A stretch of DNA of 64,000 nucleotides from Stomorhina lunata (GCA_933228675.1 OW121743.1:94613998-94677997), one strand, 5' to 3'; shown: positions 49,085-62,750, counted from the stretch's first letter. The notes: generated by a model not told the origin, from the letters alone. Translations and numbers: made by a program.

Positions 49085-51459
49085 TGTAAAGACATTTTTG
49101 AGAGAAAAAAAAAAAAATAGGAAAATATATTTTAAATAAAAACAGCTTAAAGTCCATTTTTGCAGCAGTAGTAGAAAAACAGCTGTTTTAATTTAATTCT
49201 TTTGATTTTAAGTAAAAACATACATTTATAGAATTTTTCTATTTACTCATATTTTTATTCGCAAAAATTGTGTTAAAAAAATTTGCTTAAAACTTTGTGA
49301 ATTTTAATGTGTTTTAGTAGTACACAACTCAACAGATGATTCAGAATATTTTGCTTTGCTGCAAAAAACAAACACAGGTGGAGTGTCAATCACAGGTGCT
49401 TATGCTGTTAACTTCATTTACATTTTTTGTTTCGTATACACAAACCCAACAAAATAGAAAAATAAAAAATGCATGATATACATTTTAAACAATTAAAGAG
49501 AAAAAGTTTTTTTCAAAAAAATATACATAAATGAAAATGTAAATCAAACAATTTATGAATTCAATTAAAATAGAGAAACAAATGAACAGATGCAAAGCAA
49601 AAGAAAATTGAAAAAAAAAAACAAATATTTATATGTACTTGTATTAAAGAGAATGTTATGTTGCGAGGGAGTTGAAAACTGTAAATGTATTAAATAGAAA
49701 AATCTATACAATTTTATAAAATATTTTCAACTAAATTCTGTTTACTTTAATAGTAATTTAAACTAATTCAGTTTGAAAATTCTTTTAAATTGTAATCATT
49801 TCCACGAAATTAGTTTTTCCACTTAATAAAATTCAAATAGCAATGTATCTGTTTTTCTTTCATTTTCTATTAATATTATTTTTTCTTTCCCACTTATAGT
49901 GGCTTTTTTTCTATTCAATAATATTTATGAGTTTCATTTAATAGTTTTCTTTAAAACTAAATATCAACAAAAAAAAATAGAAATGAAAAAATACCAAATG
50001 CTTTTGTTCATTTATACTGTGTGTGTGTTAAAAGTGCAGTAAAATGCTTTGCTCTAAAACTAAAACGCATTTTCCAATATTCTTTTTCTTCTTTTAACAT
50101 TAAGATTTTTCTTAAGATTTCTATACCAATTTCGTTTTTATCTTAGCCAACAAACTTTTCATTTAACCTCATTAAACGTTTTTCTTTTTAGTTATCAGCC
50201 ATAAAGTATGCTTTAAAAAAGACTATCGTATAATAAAAAGTACCATATAAAAACACAAAACGGAAAGGAAATGCAAAAACGGATGTTGTTGTTATGTTAA
50301 TGCACAAATTAAATGATAATTTGCTATGTTTCTTATATTTTTTGTTTATGAATTTTTTAAAAGATAAAAGTTTATTTTACAATTTTAAACTTTACTAAAG
50401 CATAATATAGATAGCAATATATCAAAAACGGCTTTTTGCGAAAAAGAACTTTTTTATTGTAGAAAATGAATCTCTGGAATTATAAAAATAATGTTTATTT
50501 TACAACTTTTTTGTTTCTAAATCCTGTTAAAAGATGGCGCTAATTTCAGGTTACATATGAAAATCGCATTTTTAATAATTAAAAGTTAAAAATTTGGTTT
50601 GACAATGTTCCGCGACTTTGTTCAGGAGTATTTGGTCTAACTTTTTTCTGAATGTACCAACATCGAAAAAGATCCAAATAATATGTATTTGATACATTTG
50701 TAAGAAACATGTCAATACCGCCGCCTTGCGGCAATCTTTTGTAGCATTTTTAAAAACACAAAAATAGATGCTTTCAAAAGCTATCAAAAGAGATATCTGC
50801 GATGAAATTCCGACAAAAAATAAGAATTCTAGGGGCAAAAGTAGTTAACAGTATACCAATTCTGATACTTTTTTGAACGATTGTTTTAAAATTTTGTGTA
50901 AAATTTAGTCACTGTTTACAATATTAGAAGTAAAAATAATGTTTTTGTAATAAGAAGGGGTATGGCTTAAATTCCATATAAAAGTGAAAGTTTTTAACTT
51001 TTCTTTAACTTCAGCATCCATATGCAAAAATCTTGTTAGCCAGATTTTTTTATCGCGAAATTGGTTAGTTTCTCAATATGTTAATTTGTTTTTTAAGTCC
51101 ATTTCATTTTCCATCTCTACTTTTAAAAAATATAATCGCTGTAAATCGGTGAGGTATTAAATACATTTTTTTGGTCGGAATTGTTTTTGGTGGCAAGTTT
51201 CCATGTTACTAAATATTTAATTTTTAGATTCCTAGAACACAAAATGATCAGAAGCCACTGTTGTCTTGTTACATTTTACATATTTAAGAGATTCAATGTA
51301 GGCTGTATACACACTTTAAGATGTAGAAGAAAATCAATGGTCGCGATTTAATCGCGTATTATTTTTGCTTCACTGTAGGCCTCAGGATATATGTTCGTGA
51401 ATTTGAGCAATATACCTTTAAGTACCACATTGCTATCATACATCAATGTGTCTTTCGAA
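49085..51459. other. AT-rich intron, nothing firm
   Basis: No recognisable gene. A slightly GC-richer patch at 50590-50740 (CCGCCGCCTTGCGGCAATC) lies in a minus frame (50838-50572) without a known domain. Confidence 0.45.
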
Positions 51460-51850
51460 GGTGAACAAGTGAAAAATGACACAAATAGGCTTGCTTGTTT
51501 TTTAAATGGCACAAAAATGGCTATATATTTTTCTCGCAAAATTTGCACACATATTAAGAACATGTTTATCTAAAATTTTGATATGGCGCTTCTCGATGCG
51601 TTTGTTAGTTAATGAGTTATAGGAAGACAAATATTAAAAATGCAGAATTTTGACCCTTTTTTCATTTTTTTTGTTAGTTTTTCTCAATTTGTCGAAGAAC
51701 CAAACATTTAATCGGGAAGCGCCATATCAAATTTTTAGATATCGATAGTAGCTATCTGTACGTAAAATTTGGTCTCAAAATCTTTATCCGCTTTTGTGCC
51801 ATTTTAAATGCAAATTTTATACTTTTTTCACTCCTGCATTATCTTTTATA
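51460..51850. repeat. Diverged foldback, arms of about 130 bp
   Basis: The best-matched part is TTTTGATATGGCGCTTCTCG (about 51576) against GGGAAGCGCCATATCAAATT (about 51714). Further out, TTAAATGGCACAAAAATGG pairs with CTTTTGTGCCATTTTAAAT. Spacer about 100 bp. Confidence 0.65.
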
Positions 51851-52271
51851 CATATCTTTTCTCTAAGTGTACTGATGTTTTTTTATGGTGATGAAATCTT
51901 TTACACTTATCTAACTATACAAATTTAAAAAAGTATAATTTATGACCTATTAAGAAAGTTACAGCGCAAAATTTGCTTCTAGTTTAAAAGCCAAAATTAT
52001 AGAAAACACTTTATCACTTTATCACTTTATCGGGCTTAATAGTTCTACAAAAATAAGTTTTACAATTTTATTTCTGTATAACCAAACTGCTCTATTTTGA
52101 TTTTATTTTATAGATTGATTTTTAGATTAAACGAAAGTGGAGAATAGAAATGAAACAAGAATTTAACTAGTGAGTCGGTCTTACTCCTTAGAGTCCCTCA
52201 AAAAAAAAAAAAAAAAAAAAACATTTTAAAAAGAATTCAATTATTTTCAAATCTTCCTCAGATTTTAGGAA

Positions 52272-52452
52272 AGGTAAGTAGACTACAGTCAAGTCGATTA
52301 CAGCCAAGTCGAATATTGTCATTTCAACTTTTGTCAAGTCGACAATAGTCAAGTCTACTAAAGTCAAGTCTACTATAGTGAAGTCGACTAACGTCAAGTC
52401 AACTATAGTCACGTCGACTAAAGTCAGGTAGACTATAGTTAAGATGACTGTA
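52272..52452 (+). repeat. 15-bp minisatellite (GTCAAGTCGACTATA type)
   Basis: About 11-12 units of 15 bp with small changes. Being a multiple of three, it gives an artificial VDLT-repeat frame on the minus strand (52412-52188). An A-run of about 20 lies at 52201-52221. Confidence 0.9.
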
Positions 52453-52629
52453 GCCTAATAAGTTTCTTAAGTATTTTTGGACTATTTAGAGTAAAGTTTA
52501 ACACTAAATAAATATTATTCTAACAAACATTAATGTCGTTAAAATCGTTCAATGCTAATTAAGCGTGTTTAAATTTGTTGCACAAATAACACTGGGCAAC
52601 ATTCAAAATTACATTATTTTTAACTTTTT

Positions 52630-54730
52630 GAATCGATTTTTTCCTATAGAAATAAGAAATTTTTCAAAAGTTTCCTAAAGAAACAAAACTTTTCCTATAA
52701 AAATGGGAAATTTTTGAAAATTTTCCATAAAAATAGAAAATGTTTGAAAAAAATTCTTATAAATAGAACATTTTTTTGAATTTTTTTTTTTAAGTTTCTA
52801 TAAAAAAAAATTTTTGAAAAATTTCTTATAAAAAATAAATTTTTGAAAAATTTCTTATAAAAATAAAAAATCTTTGAAAAATTTCTTATAAAAATAAGAA
52901 ATTTTTGAAAAATTTCTTATAAAAATACGAAACTTTTGAAAATTTTTTTATAAAAAAAGAAATTTTGAATAATTTCTTATACAAATAAGAAATTGTTGAA
53001 AAATTTCCTATAAAAATAAAATACATTTTGCAAAATTTCCTATCAAAATAAGAAATTTTTTAAAAAGTTCCAATAAAAATTAAAAAAATTTTGAAAATTT
53101 TCCTATAAAAATAAGAGATTTTTACAAAAAAAAAATTAAAAACTTTCCTATAAAAAAAATTTGTTTAAAAATTTCCAATAAAAATAAAAAATTTTGAAAA
53201 ATTCCCCATAAAAATAAGAAATTTTTGAAAAACTTCTTATAAAAATAAGAAATTTTTGAAAAATTTCCTATAAGAATAAGAAATTTTTGAACAATTTCCT
53301 ATAATACTAAGAAATTTTTGAAAAATTTCCTATAAAAATAAGAAATTTTTGAAATTTTCCTATAAAAATAAGAAATTTTTGAAAAATTTCCTATAAAAAT
53401 AAGAAATTTTAAAAAATTTCCTATAAAAATAAGAGTTTTTTTTAAAATTTCCTATAAAAATAAAAAATTTTAAAAACTTTTCTATGTAAGAAAAAAAATA
53501 ATTTTTGAAAAAGTTCTTATAAAAATCAGAAATTTTTGAAAAAGTTCTTATAAAAATCAGGAATTTTTTAAAAAATTTCTTATAAAAGTAAGAAATTTTT
53601 GAAAATTTTCTTACAAAAAGAAAACATTTTGAAAAAGAGAGAGATTTTTGACAAATTTCCCTCAACAGAAATTTTTGAAAACTTTGCTATAAAAAAACAA
53701 GTTTTTGAAAAATTTCTTATAAAATAAGAAAAATTTTTGAAATTGTTTTTTTTTTAATTTCCTTTAAGAGTATAAATTTGTTTTTAATTTCCTTTAAGAA
53801 TAAGAAAAACTAGCTATGGCAATAAGGAAGTTTTAAAAATTTGAAAAATTTCATAAAAAATAAGAAATTTTTGAAATATTTTTTATAAAATGAGAAATTT
53901 TTGAAAAATTTCCTATTAAAATAAGAGATTTTTAGATAATTTCCTATAAAAGAAATTTGTAAATACTTTCCTATAAAAAAAAAAAAAATTTGGAAAGTTT
54001 CTTATAAAAATAAGAAAATTTTGAAAAATAGTTGTAAAAATTTGGAAATTATCAAAAAAATTCTCATAACAATTAGAAGTTTTTGAAAAATTTCTTACAA
54101 AAATGGGAAATTTCTGAAAAATTTCTGACAAAAATAAGAAATTTCTAAAAAATTGCTTACAAAAATAAGAAATTTTTAATTTTTTTTTTTATAAAAATAA
54201 GAAATTTTTGAAAAAATTCTTATAAAAAAAAAGAATTCTTAAAAATAAGAATTTTTTATCAAAATTTAAACATAGGATTTTTATTAATTTTCCTTTAAAA
54301 ATAGAAAATTCTTTTAAAACTTTCTATTTAAATAAGAAACACAAAATTTCAAAAATTTTTGAATAATTTCTTATAAATATATGAAATTTTTGAAAAAATC
54401 CTAGAAAACTTAGAAATTTTTGAAACATTTTTATAAAAAAAATATAGAAATAAGAAATTTTTAAAAAGTTTTTTTTTTTTTAAATAACAAATTTTTAAAA
54501 AATTTTCTTTAAAAATTAGTAGATTTTGAAAAATTTTAAAATAAGAAATTTTTGAAAAATTTTCAAAATTTTTGGAAAATTTTCTATAAAAATTTACAAA
54601 AAAAGAATGAAATTCTAAAAATTTCTTTTTTTTAAATTTTCTTTAAAAATTAAAAATTTTTTAAAAAATTTCTATAAGAAAGAAATTTTTGAAAAATTTT
54701 TAATTAAAATAGGAAATTTTTGAAAAAAGT
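52630..54730 (+). repeat. 31-bp satellite array
   Basis: About 65 degenerate units with CCTATAAAAATAAGAAATTT and TTGAAAAATTT. Frames such as 53665-53360 are array translation. Confidence 0.92.
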
Positions 54731-55879
54731 GGTGTTCAAATATAATGAAAAAGGTTGAATTTAGTTAACTAGTGCAATTTAAAAGGCTTTAGGTAAATAA
54801 ACAAAATAAATAGCACTTAACAAATATTCATATAAAAGCCTATACGAAGGTTTTCTAAGCCAAAAACTTTTTGCTAAAACAGGAAACACATTAATGTCAC
54901 AAATGAAAAAGCATTAAAATAATCGCATTTTCAGCAAATGTTTAATGATGGTGCGTGCTTTTAGGTGCCAACAGCACACGTAACCAAAAAATAATACAAT
55001 TACAGACAGAAACACTTACATTTGCACAGACCCTCTCACATCAACCAAAAAAGGCAATTTGTACGATAAAAAAAAATGCAATGTGTTTAATCGGGATAAA
55101 CACAACAATGGAAGCTTAATTGTGCATAAATCATTTCGAATTCTAGCAACTAAAAACCGAAAAAATACAGCGATTTCTAGATTTGTAGCTGTTAGTTGCC
55201 GACAACTGTTAAAGCATCCTCTATATTCGTATAAGAATTCATATACATACATTTTTAGATTAACGATTTTTCAATCGAAAATGAAGTGGTGGCACTACCA
55301 CAAGACTTAGTTCACAAAATAAAATTACGCACGCACACACTCACCATGAGTGATGACTTTGGTGAAGTGCGTTTGTATGTAAATTGTCTGTAGCCAACAG
55401 TTTACTAACAATATGTAGATTTTAGAGATTTTATTTTATTGCTGAATTGTCAGTATCGATTATGGTTTTTTCTTTAGTTAACTCAAACATATGTTTTCTG
55501 TGTGTTTAGGTATACTCGTATATATATGTGTAGTGTGTGTTTAGATTTGTTATAGAAGGCTTATATAAGTTTGTTTATTGTTGAAAATACTGAATACAGA
55601 TTATAATTATTTTCTTCTGAAATTCCATTTCGAAGCCATATGGTGAAGTATATGCAAATATTTTGAGCTTCATTAGATAACAATGTCTGCTATGTAAATG
55701 ATTGGAAAATGTTTAGCATAATTCAAATTTATGTATCGATTAAATTGGAATTAATATTAGAATTATTTCTTAAGCAGATAATAGAAAATATGATGAACAT
55801 ATAATAGAGTTATGAAGAGTACATTAAATTAATTCATAATTTTATACACAGTTTTAGTTGAATGAGTTCTACCTTACTA
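54731..55879. other. AT-rich intron with a GC-richer patch
   Basis: 54940-55390 is less AT-biased and open on both strands (55059-55310 plus, 55252-55016 minus), but neither frame has a recognisable domain. Confidence 0.4.
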
Positions 55880-56115
55880 TATACTCAATATGACTATGTA
55901 TATAGTCGACTTGATTATGTATATGGAGACTTGATTATATCTATAGTCGATTGATTTGATTATGACTACGGTCACTTGACTATATTTAAAGTCACTATAT
56001 CTTTTGCTGACTTGACTACAGTCAGCTTATGTATTTATATAGATAACTTGATTATATCTTTTGTCAAACTAACAAAGTCAATAGCTATTTCTATAGCCAA
56101 CTTGGCTATTTATCT
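55880..56115 (-). repeat. Degenerate TAGTCGACTTGA minisatellite
   Basis: Repeated TATAGTCGACTTGATTATG and related words, equivalent to the reverse complement of the 15-bp unit at 52272-52452 but much more diverged. Confidence 0.7.
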
Positions 56116-56129
56116 CATATATAAAAAAA

Positions 56130-58030
56130 TTTTTTTTTTGAAAAATAACAAATTTGTGAAAAATTGCCTATAAAAATGAGAAATTTTTGAAAAATATCCC
56201 ATATAAATAAAAATATTTTGAAAATTTTCCTATAAAAATAAGACATTTTTAAAAAATTTCCTATAAAAATAAGAAATTTTTGAAAAATTCCCTATTGAAA
56301 TAAGAAATTTTTGAAAAATTTCCTATAAAAATAAGAATTTTCATTTAAAATAAGAAATTTTTAAAAATATTTCATATAAAAATAAGAATTTTTTAACCAA
56401 TTTTCTATAAAAGTAAGAAATTTTTGAAAATTTTCTTGTAAAAATATGAATTTTTTAAAAAATTGCTTTAAAATTAGGAAACTTTTAAATTTTGTTTTAA
56501 TAAAGTTTAAAAATTTTTGAATAATTTTCTATAAAAATAAGAAATTTTTGTTTAAAATTTAAAAAAAATTTCCTACTAAAATAGGAAATTTTGGAAAGAA
56601 AATTTTTTCCATCGAAAATTTTCTATAAAAAATTTTTTATAAAAAATTGTATATCGAAATTTTTCTATTAAAAATTTTGTATGAAATATTTTATATTAAA
56701 TATCTTCTATAAAAAAGTTTGTATTGAAAAATTTCTATAAAAAATTTTATATCGAAAATTTTCTATAAAAAATTTTATACAGAAAATTTTCAAAGATTTC
56801 ATATAAAATTTTAAAAAATGAGAAATTTTTGAAAAATTTTCTATATAAACAAGAAATTTTTGAAAATTTTCCTATAAAAACAAGAAATTTTTTAAAAATT
56901 TACTACTAAAGTTAGAAATTTTTCTTATTAAATAAGATAAGAAATCTTTGAAAAATTTAATTCAAAATAGGGATTTTTTAAAATTTTCCTACAGAAATTT
57001 TTAGAAAATTTCCTTTAAATTTTTTTTTTTTATTTTCTATAAGCTTCAAAAAGTTTTGAAAAATTTCCTATAAAAATAAGAAACTTTTGAAAAATTTTCT
57101 ATAAAAATAAAATTTTTTTGAAAAATTTCCTGTAAAAATAGGAAATTTTTAAAATATATCTATAAAAATGAGTAACTTTTGAAAAATTTCGTATACAAAT
57201 GAGAAACTTTTAAAAAATTTCGTATAAAAATAAAAATATTCATCTATGAGAATATAAAATTTTTGAAAAATTTTCTATAGAAATAGGAAATTTTTGAAAA
57301 ATTTCCTATAAAAATAGGACATTTTTGAAAAATTTCATATAAAAATAGGAAAATTTTGAAAAATTTCCTATAAAAATAGGAAATATTTGAAAAATTTCCT
57401 ATAAAATTAGGAAATTTTTGAAAATTTTCCTATAGAAAAAAGAAATTTTTGAAAAATTTCCTATAAAAATAAGAAATTTTTGAAAAATTTCCTATGTAAT
57501 AGAAAATTTTTGAAAAATTTCCTATAAAAATAGAACATTTTTGAAAAATATTCTGAAAAAATGGGAAATTTTTTAAAAATTTCTTATAAAAACAGGAAAC
57601 TTTTGAAAAATTTTTTTTAAAACTAAGAATTTTTTGAAAAATTTTCTATTAAAATAAGAAACTTTTGAAAACTGTCCTATAAATATAAGAAATTTTTAAA
57701 AAATTTCCTATAAAAAAAGAATTTTTTGAAATATTTCCTCTAAATATAGTAAATTTTTAAAAATTTTGTTTAAAAAAAAAAGAAATTTTTAAAAATTTCC
57801 TATAAATATTAGAAATTTTTGAAAATTAAAAAAAAATATATTTTTTTGATAAAATATAAGAAGTTTTCGAAGAATTTTTTTTTTAAATAAAAGTTTTTTT
57901 TAAGAATTTTCTTACGAAATAAGAAGCGTTTGAAAAATTTCTTTTAAAAATAAGAAAATTTCTATAGAAATAAGAAATTTTGTATAGAAATAAGAAATTT
58001 TTGTAAAATTTGCTATAGAAATAAAAGATT
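56130..58030 (+). repeat. 31-bp satellite array with an internal island of 28-bp type
   Basis: Units as in 52630-54730. At about 56600-56790 the units switch to the ATCGAAAATTTTCTATAAAA type of the 60175-62450 array, then switch back. 57245-57560 is a more uniform block. Confidence 0.9.
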
Positions 58031-59394
58031 TCAACTTAATTTACATATACACAAGAATATAACTATATGTCCTTGCAAATACGCACATAACTATTAACCA
58101 TATGGACTGAAGCCGTGCGTTTGTACCGGACTTTTGTTGTTTTAGAAAGTGTTATTGTTATTGCTATTTCTGTTGTTCTTGCTATTGTTATTGCTCTGTT
58201 ACTGTAATTACTGGCAACAGAAACGGCAGCAACAATAACAGCTGCATAAACATTTAAGTATTTTTGTTTGTTTTTTATTTTGTTTTAATATCCCAAAGAG
58301 GTCTCCTCTCATTTCGTATGACATGCTTATGCTTTTATTTCTAAACAAGGTACATTATGGTATTTTTAGTGCTTGCACGTGCATGTTTAACTTGTGAGTG
58401 GTAGCAAAATGATAATAAATGTTACATTTATTATTGTAGTCATTCCATTTTTGTGTTTTACTCGAATGATTCTACAATTTGAAAACTATTAAATTGCTAG
58501 AAAATGTATTTATGTTTACAAATGGAGTTGGATACCTTGAAAAAAAAAAACACAAATAAGGCAGGATTATAGTAAAAATTTCAAAGCTTTACTTATGTTG
58601 GTTATAAATTTAGGAACTTCCAATTTATTAAACATTTTGATTTCTCTCTGTCCTTCTAGTACATTTTTAAAACAAATACCTTTTAGCATATCCTGTGTGC
58701 TTACAATAAAAACAATTTTTAAACAAACACATTCCACTTTCTGCCCCTATATGTATGCTTTACAATGTAATGCAAATGTATTTTTCAATGTCACTTGTGC
58801 GTTTCATGTACGAGTTCTTGCATAATGTGCAAAACTATGCATATACATTACAATGGCTGACTAACTGACTGAGTGACTGCATCTAAAGTGCGTACGTGTC
58901 TGTACTGTTCTGAATTTGGTGTATCTATTTTATAGTTGTTTGTTTAAAAATAACAAAAAATATTTCAACAATTTTATTGTGCACCATGAGAAAACTTTTC
59001 TGTTTTATTTTCTGTATTTTTTAACACACTCGGATCTGTTTGTTTTGAATTCTGTCCCGTTAACTCTAGTTTTGGACGTACATACATATGTTGGAATCAA
59101 TTTCCTTACGGGAATTTTGTATATCTATTCATATGTGTGTTTCTACTCCTTTTCGATGTTGTAGATAAATATTCTTCTATTTGTTTAGATTGTATTTTTG
59201 GTAGAATTTTTTAATATTTTTTGTTGATCATGAAATTGTTGTAATTAATGTGGTTTTAAATATTTGTTGAATTTAGGCTTGTTGTATTTTTGGTTATTTC
59301 TGACAGCAATAAGTGAGAATTTGTTTTACAATGCTTGGCATAGAAAATTGGTGGAAATATTACAATTTAAATAACGTTTGATTATAGTTAGATT
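58031..59394. other. Intron, partly GC-richer
   Basis: 58070-58260 has GTTATT/CAACAA-type triplets and is less AT-biased, possibly regulatory. The frames at 58595-58825 and 58916-59164 have no known domain. Confidence 0.4.
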
Positions 59395-59745
59395 TATTTC
59401 AAAAATTTTCTATATACAAAATTTAATGCAGAAAATTTTCTATATACAAATTTTTTACAGAAAATTTTCTACATTAAAATTTTATATTAAAATGTTATAC
59501 CGAAAAATGTCTATATAAAAAATTTTATACCGAACATTTTCTATGTAAAAAAATTTGTACAAAAATTTTTCTACATAAACAATATAATACCGAAAATTTT
59601 GTGCAAACAAATTTTATATAGAAAAATTTCTATAAACTAATTTTGTGTCAGAAATTTCTATAAAAAAATTTTGTGTCAAAAAATTTCTATATGAAAAATT
59701 TCATAACATAATTTTCTAAACAAAATATTTCATACCGATAATCAG
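59395..59745 (-). repeat. Short 28-bp array, first segment of the rightmost block
   Basis: Units with ACCGAAAATTTTCTAT and TATAAAAAATTTTAT; same family as 60175-62450, separated from it by about 430 bp. Confidence 0.8.
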
Positions 59746-60174
59746 GCTTGAATTCATTTAATTTTCAAGTTATTAATTTTGAAAATTAAAAAAGTAATTG
59801 TGGAGAAAAACAGAAAAAATTATTTTTGAACGCGGCTCAGTGGATTGCAATTTCTGTCCCGCCACAGGACGTCATCAGCACTTAGCGCCCGCGACCACAG
59901 TCAAGTTGTCAATTCGCAGAGATAATCATCAATTTAACTCATTGAGTTTGATCGAACATGACTACATTTAATTGATTGTGTATTCTCCTATTACTTGTTT
60001 TCCTCGATCTTTTCACTTGCCGTTGGCATGTAGTGAAGAACAAGACTTTTTGGTTTGATGCTATTTTTAGAATAGTAACACTGTTAGCAACATATGTATG
60101 TAAGTAAATTATATTAATGTATGTATTTGTAAATGCAACGTGCCCTTTGCTTTTAATTATTTGGGAAATTATTA
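59746..60174. other. Non-array spacer with a GC-rich patch
   Basis: 59828-59925 is notably GC-rich for this window (GGCTCAGTGGATTGCAATTT, then CCCGCCACAGGACGTCATCA). Origin not recognised; perhaps a transposon fragment inserted in the array. Confidence 0.4.
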
Positions 60175-62450
60175 ATTTTCTATATAAAATTGATATTTTC
60201 CATATAAAATTGATATTTTTTATATAAAATTTTAAAACCAAAATTTTTTATATAAAATTTTATAACGACAATTTTTATTTTTATAAAAAATTGTATATCG
60301 AAAATTGAAATAGTAATTGATTATAGAATGTTTTATTTCAAAAGCTTTCTATATAAAAAATTTTAGACAGAAAATTTTCGTTTATTAATACCGAAAATTT
60401 TGTAAAAATAAATTATATTGAAAAATTTCTATATTAAAAATTTATATCAAGATTTTTTTCTATAAAAAATTTACAAAGTTTTTATATAAATTTTTAATAC
60501 AGAAATTTTTCTATGTATAATTTTTTCTTAATTTATATTGGAATAATTCCATAAAAAATTTTGTATTTAAAATTAAAAAAAAAAATTAATATCGAAAACT
60601 TTGTATAAAAAATTTTATATCAAAAATTTTCTATAAAAAATTTTATTTCATATCTATAACAATTATACATTGGAAATTTTCTATAAAAAATTTTGTATCG
60701 AAAATTTTCTATAAAAAATTTTGTATCGAAAATTTTCTATAAAAAATTTTATATGTGAGAATTTTCTATAAAAAATTTTATATTTGAGAATTTTCTATAA
60801 AAAATTTTATATTGAAAATTTTAAATTTTATAGCAAAAATTTTCTATAAAAACATTTTCTATCGAAAATTTTCAATAAATAATTTTATATCATACATTTT
60901 CTATAAAAAATTTAGTATTGAAAATTTTCTATAAAAAATTTTATGTCGAAAATTTTCTATATAACAATTTCATATTGAAAATTTTCTATAAAAAATTTTG
61001 AATCGAAAATTTTCTATAAAATATTTTATACCGAAAATTTTCTTTAAAAAAATTTATGACGAAAATTTTCTATAAAAAATTTTAAATCGATATTTTTCTA
61101 TAAAAAATTTTATATGGGAAATTTTCTATAGAAAATTCTATATCAAAAATTTTCTATAAAAAATTTTATATCAAATATTTTCTATAAACAATTTTATACG
61201 GAAAGTTTACTATAAAAAATTGTATACCGAAAATTTTATATCGATAATTTTCTTAAAAAAAATGATATCGAAATTTTTCTGTTAAAGAAGTTAATACCGA
61301 AATTTTTCTTCAAAAAAATTTGTAACGAAAATTTTCTAAAAAAAATTTTATATCAAAAATTTTCTATAAAAAATTTTGTTTCGGAAATTTTTTATTAAAA
61401 AATTCTTAGCGTAAATTTTTAGTTTTTTTTTATAAAAAGTTTTTTTTTTTTTATAAAAAGCTTTTCTTTATAAAAACTTGTATATCAAATTTTTTTCATG
61501 AAAAATTCTATAAAAAAAATTTGTCCGGAAAATTTTCTGAATAAATTTCATGCCGAAAATTTTTTTTAAAAAATTTTACATCGAAAAATTTCCATTAAAA
61601 ATTTTATATCGAAAATTTTCAATGAAAAGTTTTATTCCGAAAGTTTTCTATATAAAAGTTTTGTTTGAAAATTTTTATCAAAAAATTTGAATCGATAATT
61701 TTCTGTAAAAAGTATGACATCGAAAATTTTGTATAAAAATTTTATATCAAAAATTTCGTATAAAATATTTATATAGAATTTCTATAGAAAATTTTTGTTA
61801 CATTAATAAATAAATGTAACAGATTTGGGATCAAATGCGAATAATCGTTCTTTTTGGAAAATTTTTTATCGAAAAATTTCTATGAAATGTTTTGTGTCGG
61901 CAAATTTCTACAAAAAATTTTACTTTGAATTTTTTCTATAAAAGATTTTACTTTGAAAGTTTTCTATAAAAATTGTCTATCGAAACTTTTCTATAAAAAT
62001 TTTATACGAAAAATTTTCTAAAAAAAATTTGATTCTATAGAAAAAATTTATATCGAAATTTTTCTATAGAAAAAATTTATATCGAAATTTTTCTATAGAA
62101 AAAATTTATATCGAAATTTTTCTATAGAAAAAATTTATATCGAAATTTTTCTATAGAAAAAATTTATATCGAAATTTTTCTATAGAAAAAATTTATATCG
62201 AAATTTTTCTATAGAAAAAATTTATATCGAAATTTTTCTATAGAAAAAATTTATATCGAAATTTTTCTGTAGAAAAAATTTATATCGAAATTTTTTTATA
62301 AAAAAAAATTTATTTCGAACATTTTTTATAATAAAAATTTATATCGAAAATTTTCTATTTAAAAAATTTATAACGAAAATTTTCTATAAAATGTATAAAT
62401 TCATAATGTTAACCTTCTATAAATTTTTTTTATCAAAAATTTTTATATAA
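60175..62450 (-). repeat. 28-bp satellite array, reverse orientation of the GATAT type
   Basis: Exact 28-bp spacing in good stretches (TATCG at 60699 and 60727). The reverse complement matches the array at 14570-16945. At 61796-61821 a non-array hairpin TGTTACATT/AATGTAACA interrupts it. Confidence 0.92.
62036..62300 (-). repeat. Nine near-identical 29-bp units
   Basis: ATATCGAAATTTTTCTATAG plus AAAAAATTT repeats at exactly 29 bp (TATCG at 62054 to 62286) with one substitution, in contrast to the decayed units around it. Confidence 0.95.
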
Positions 62451-62469
62451 AAAGTGCGAATTCTGAATA

Positions 62470-62750
62470 TTATTAACATTGTTTCTAGTCATTGAGATCA
62501 TAGTCAAATCTAACTGTGGTCAACTATGACCTTGCCTGTGATTCTGTCTAACTAGAAATTTTTTCTTTAGGCGACTAAATGAACTCTTTTATGAATTTTG
62601 ATTTTAGCCAACTTTTACTATAGTCAATTCTGAATATGAGTAGAGGTAACTGTGATCATATTTGATTAAGTCAAATCTAATCTGTGTCAAATTTCTAGTT
62701 AGTCATAGCCAAAAATGATCATAGCCAAAAATGACTATGTTTTGAATGAC
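62470..62750. repeat. Degenerate TAGTCAA-type minisatellite beside the array
   Basis: Scattered words ATAGTCAAATCTAA, CATAGCCAAAAATGA and TATAGTCAATTCTGA resemble the 15-bp unit of 52272-52452 in a highly diverged state. Confidence 0.5.

Noticed and set aside
52188..52412. VDLT-repeat protein on the minus strand
   Set aside because: Product of a 15-bp minisatellite, whose length is divisible by three; no start context or neighbours.
55016..55310. Overlapping ORFs on both strands
   Set aside because: No recognisable domain on either strand and no splice or homology support.
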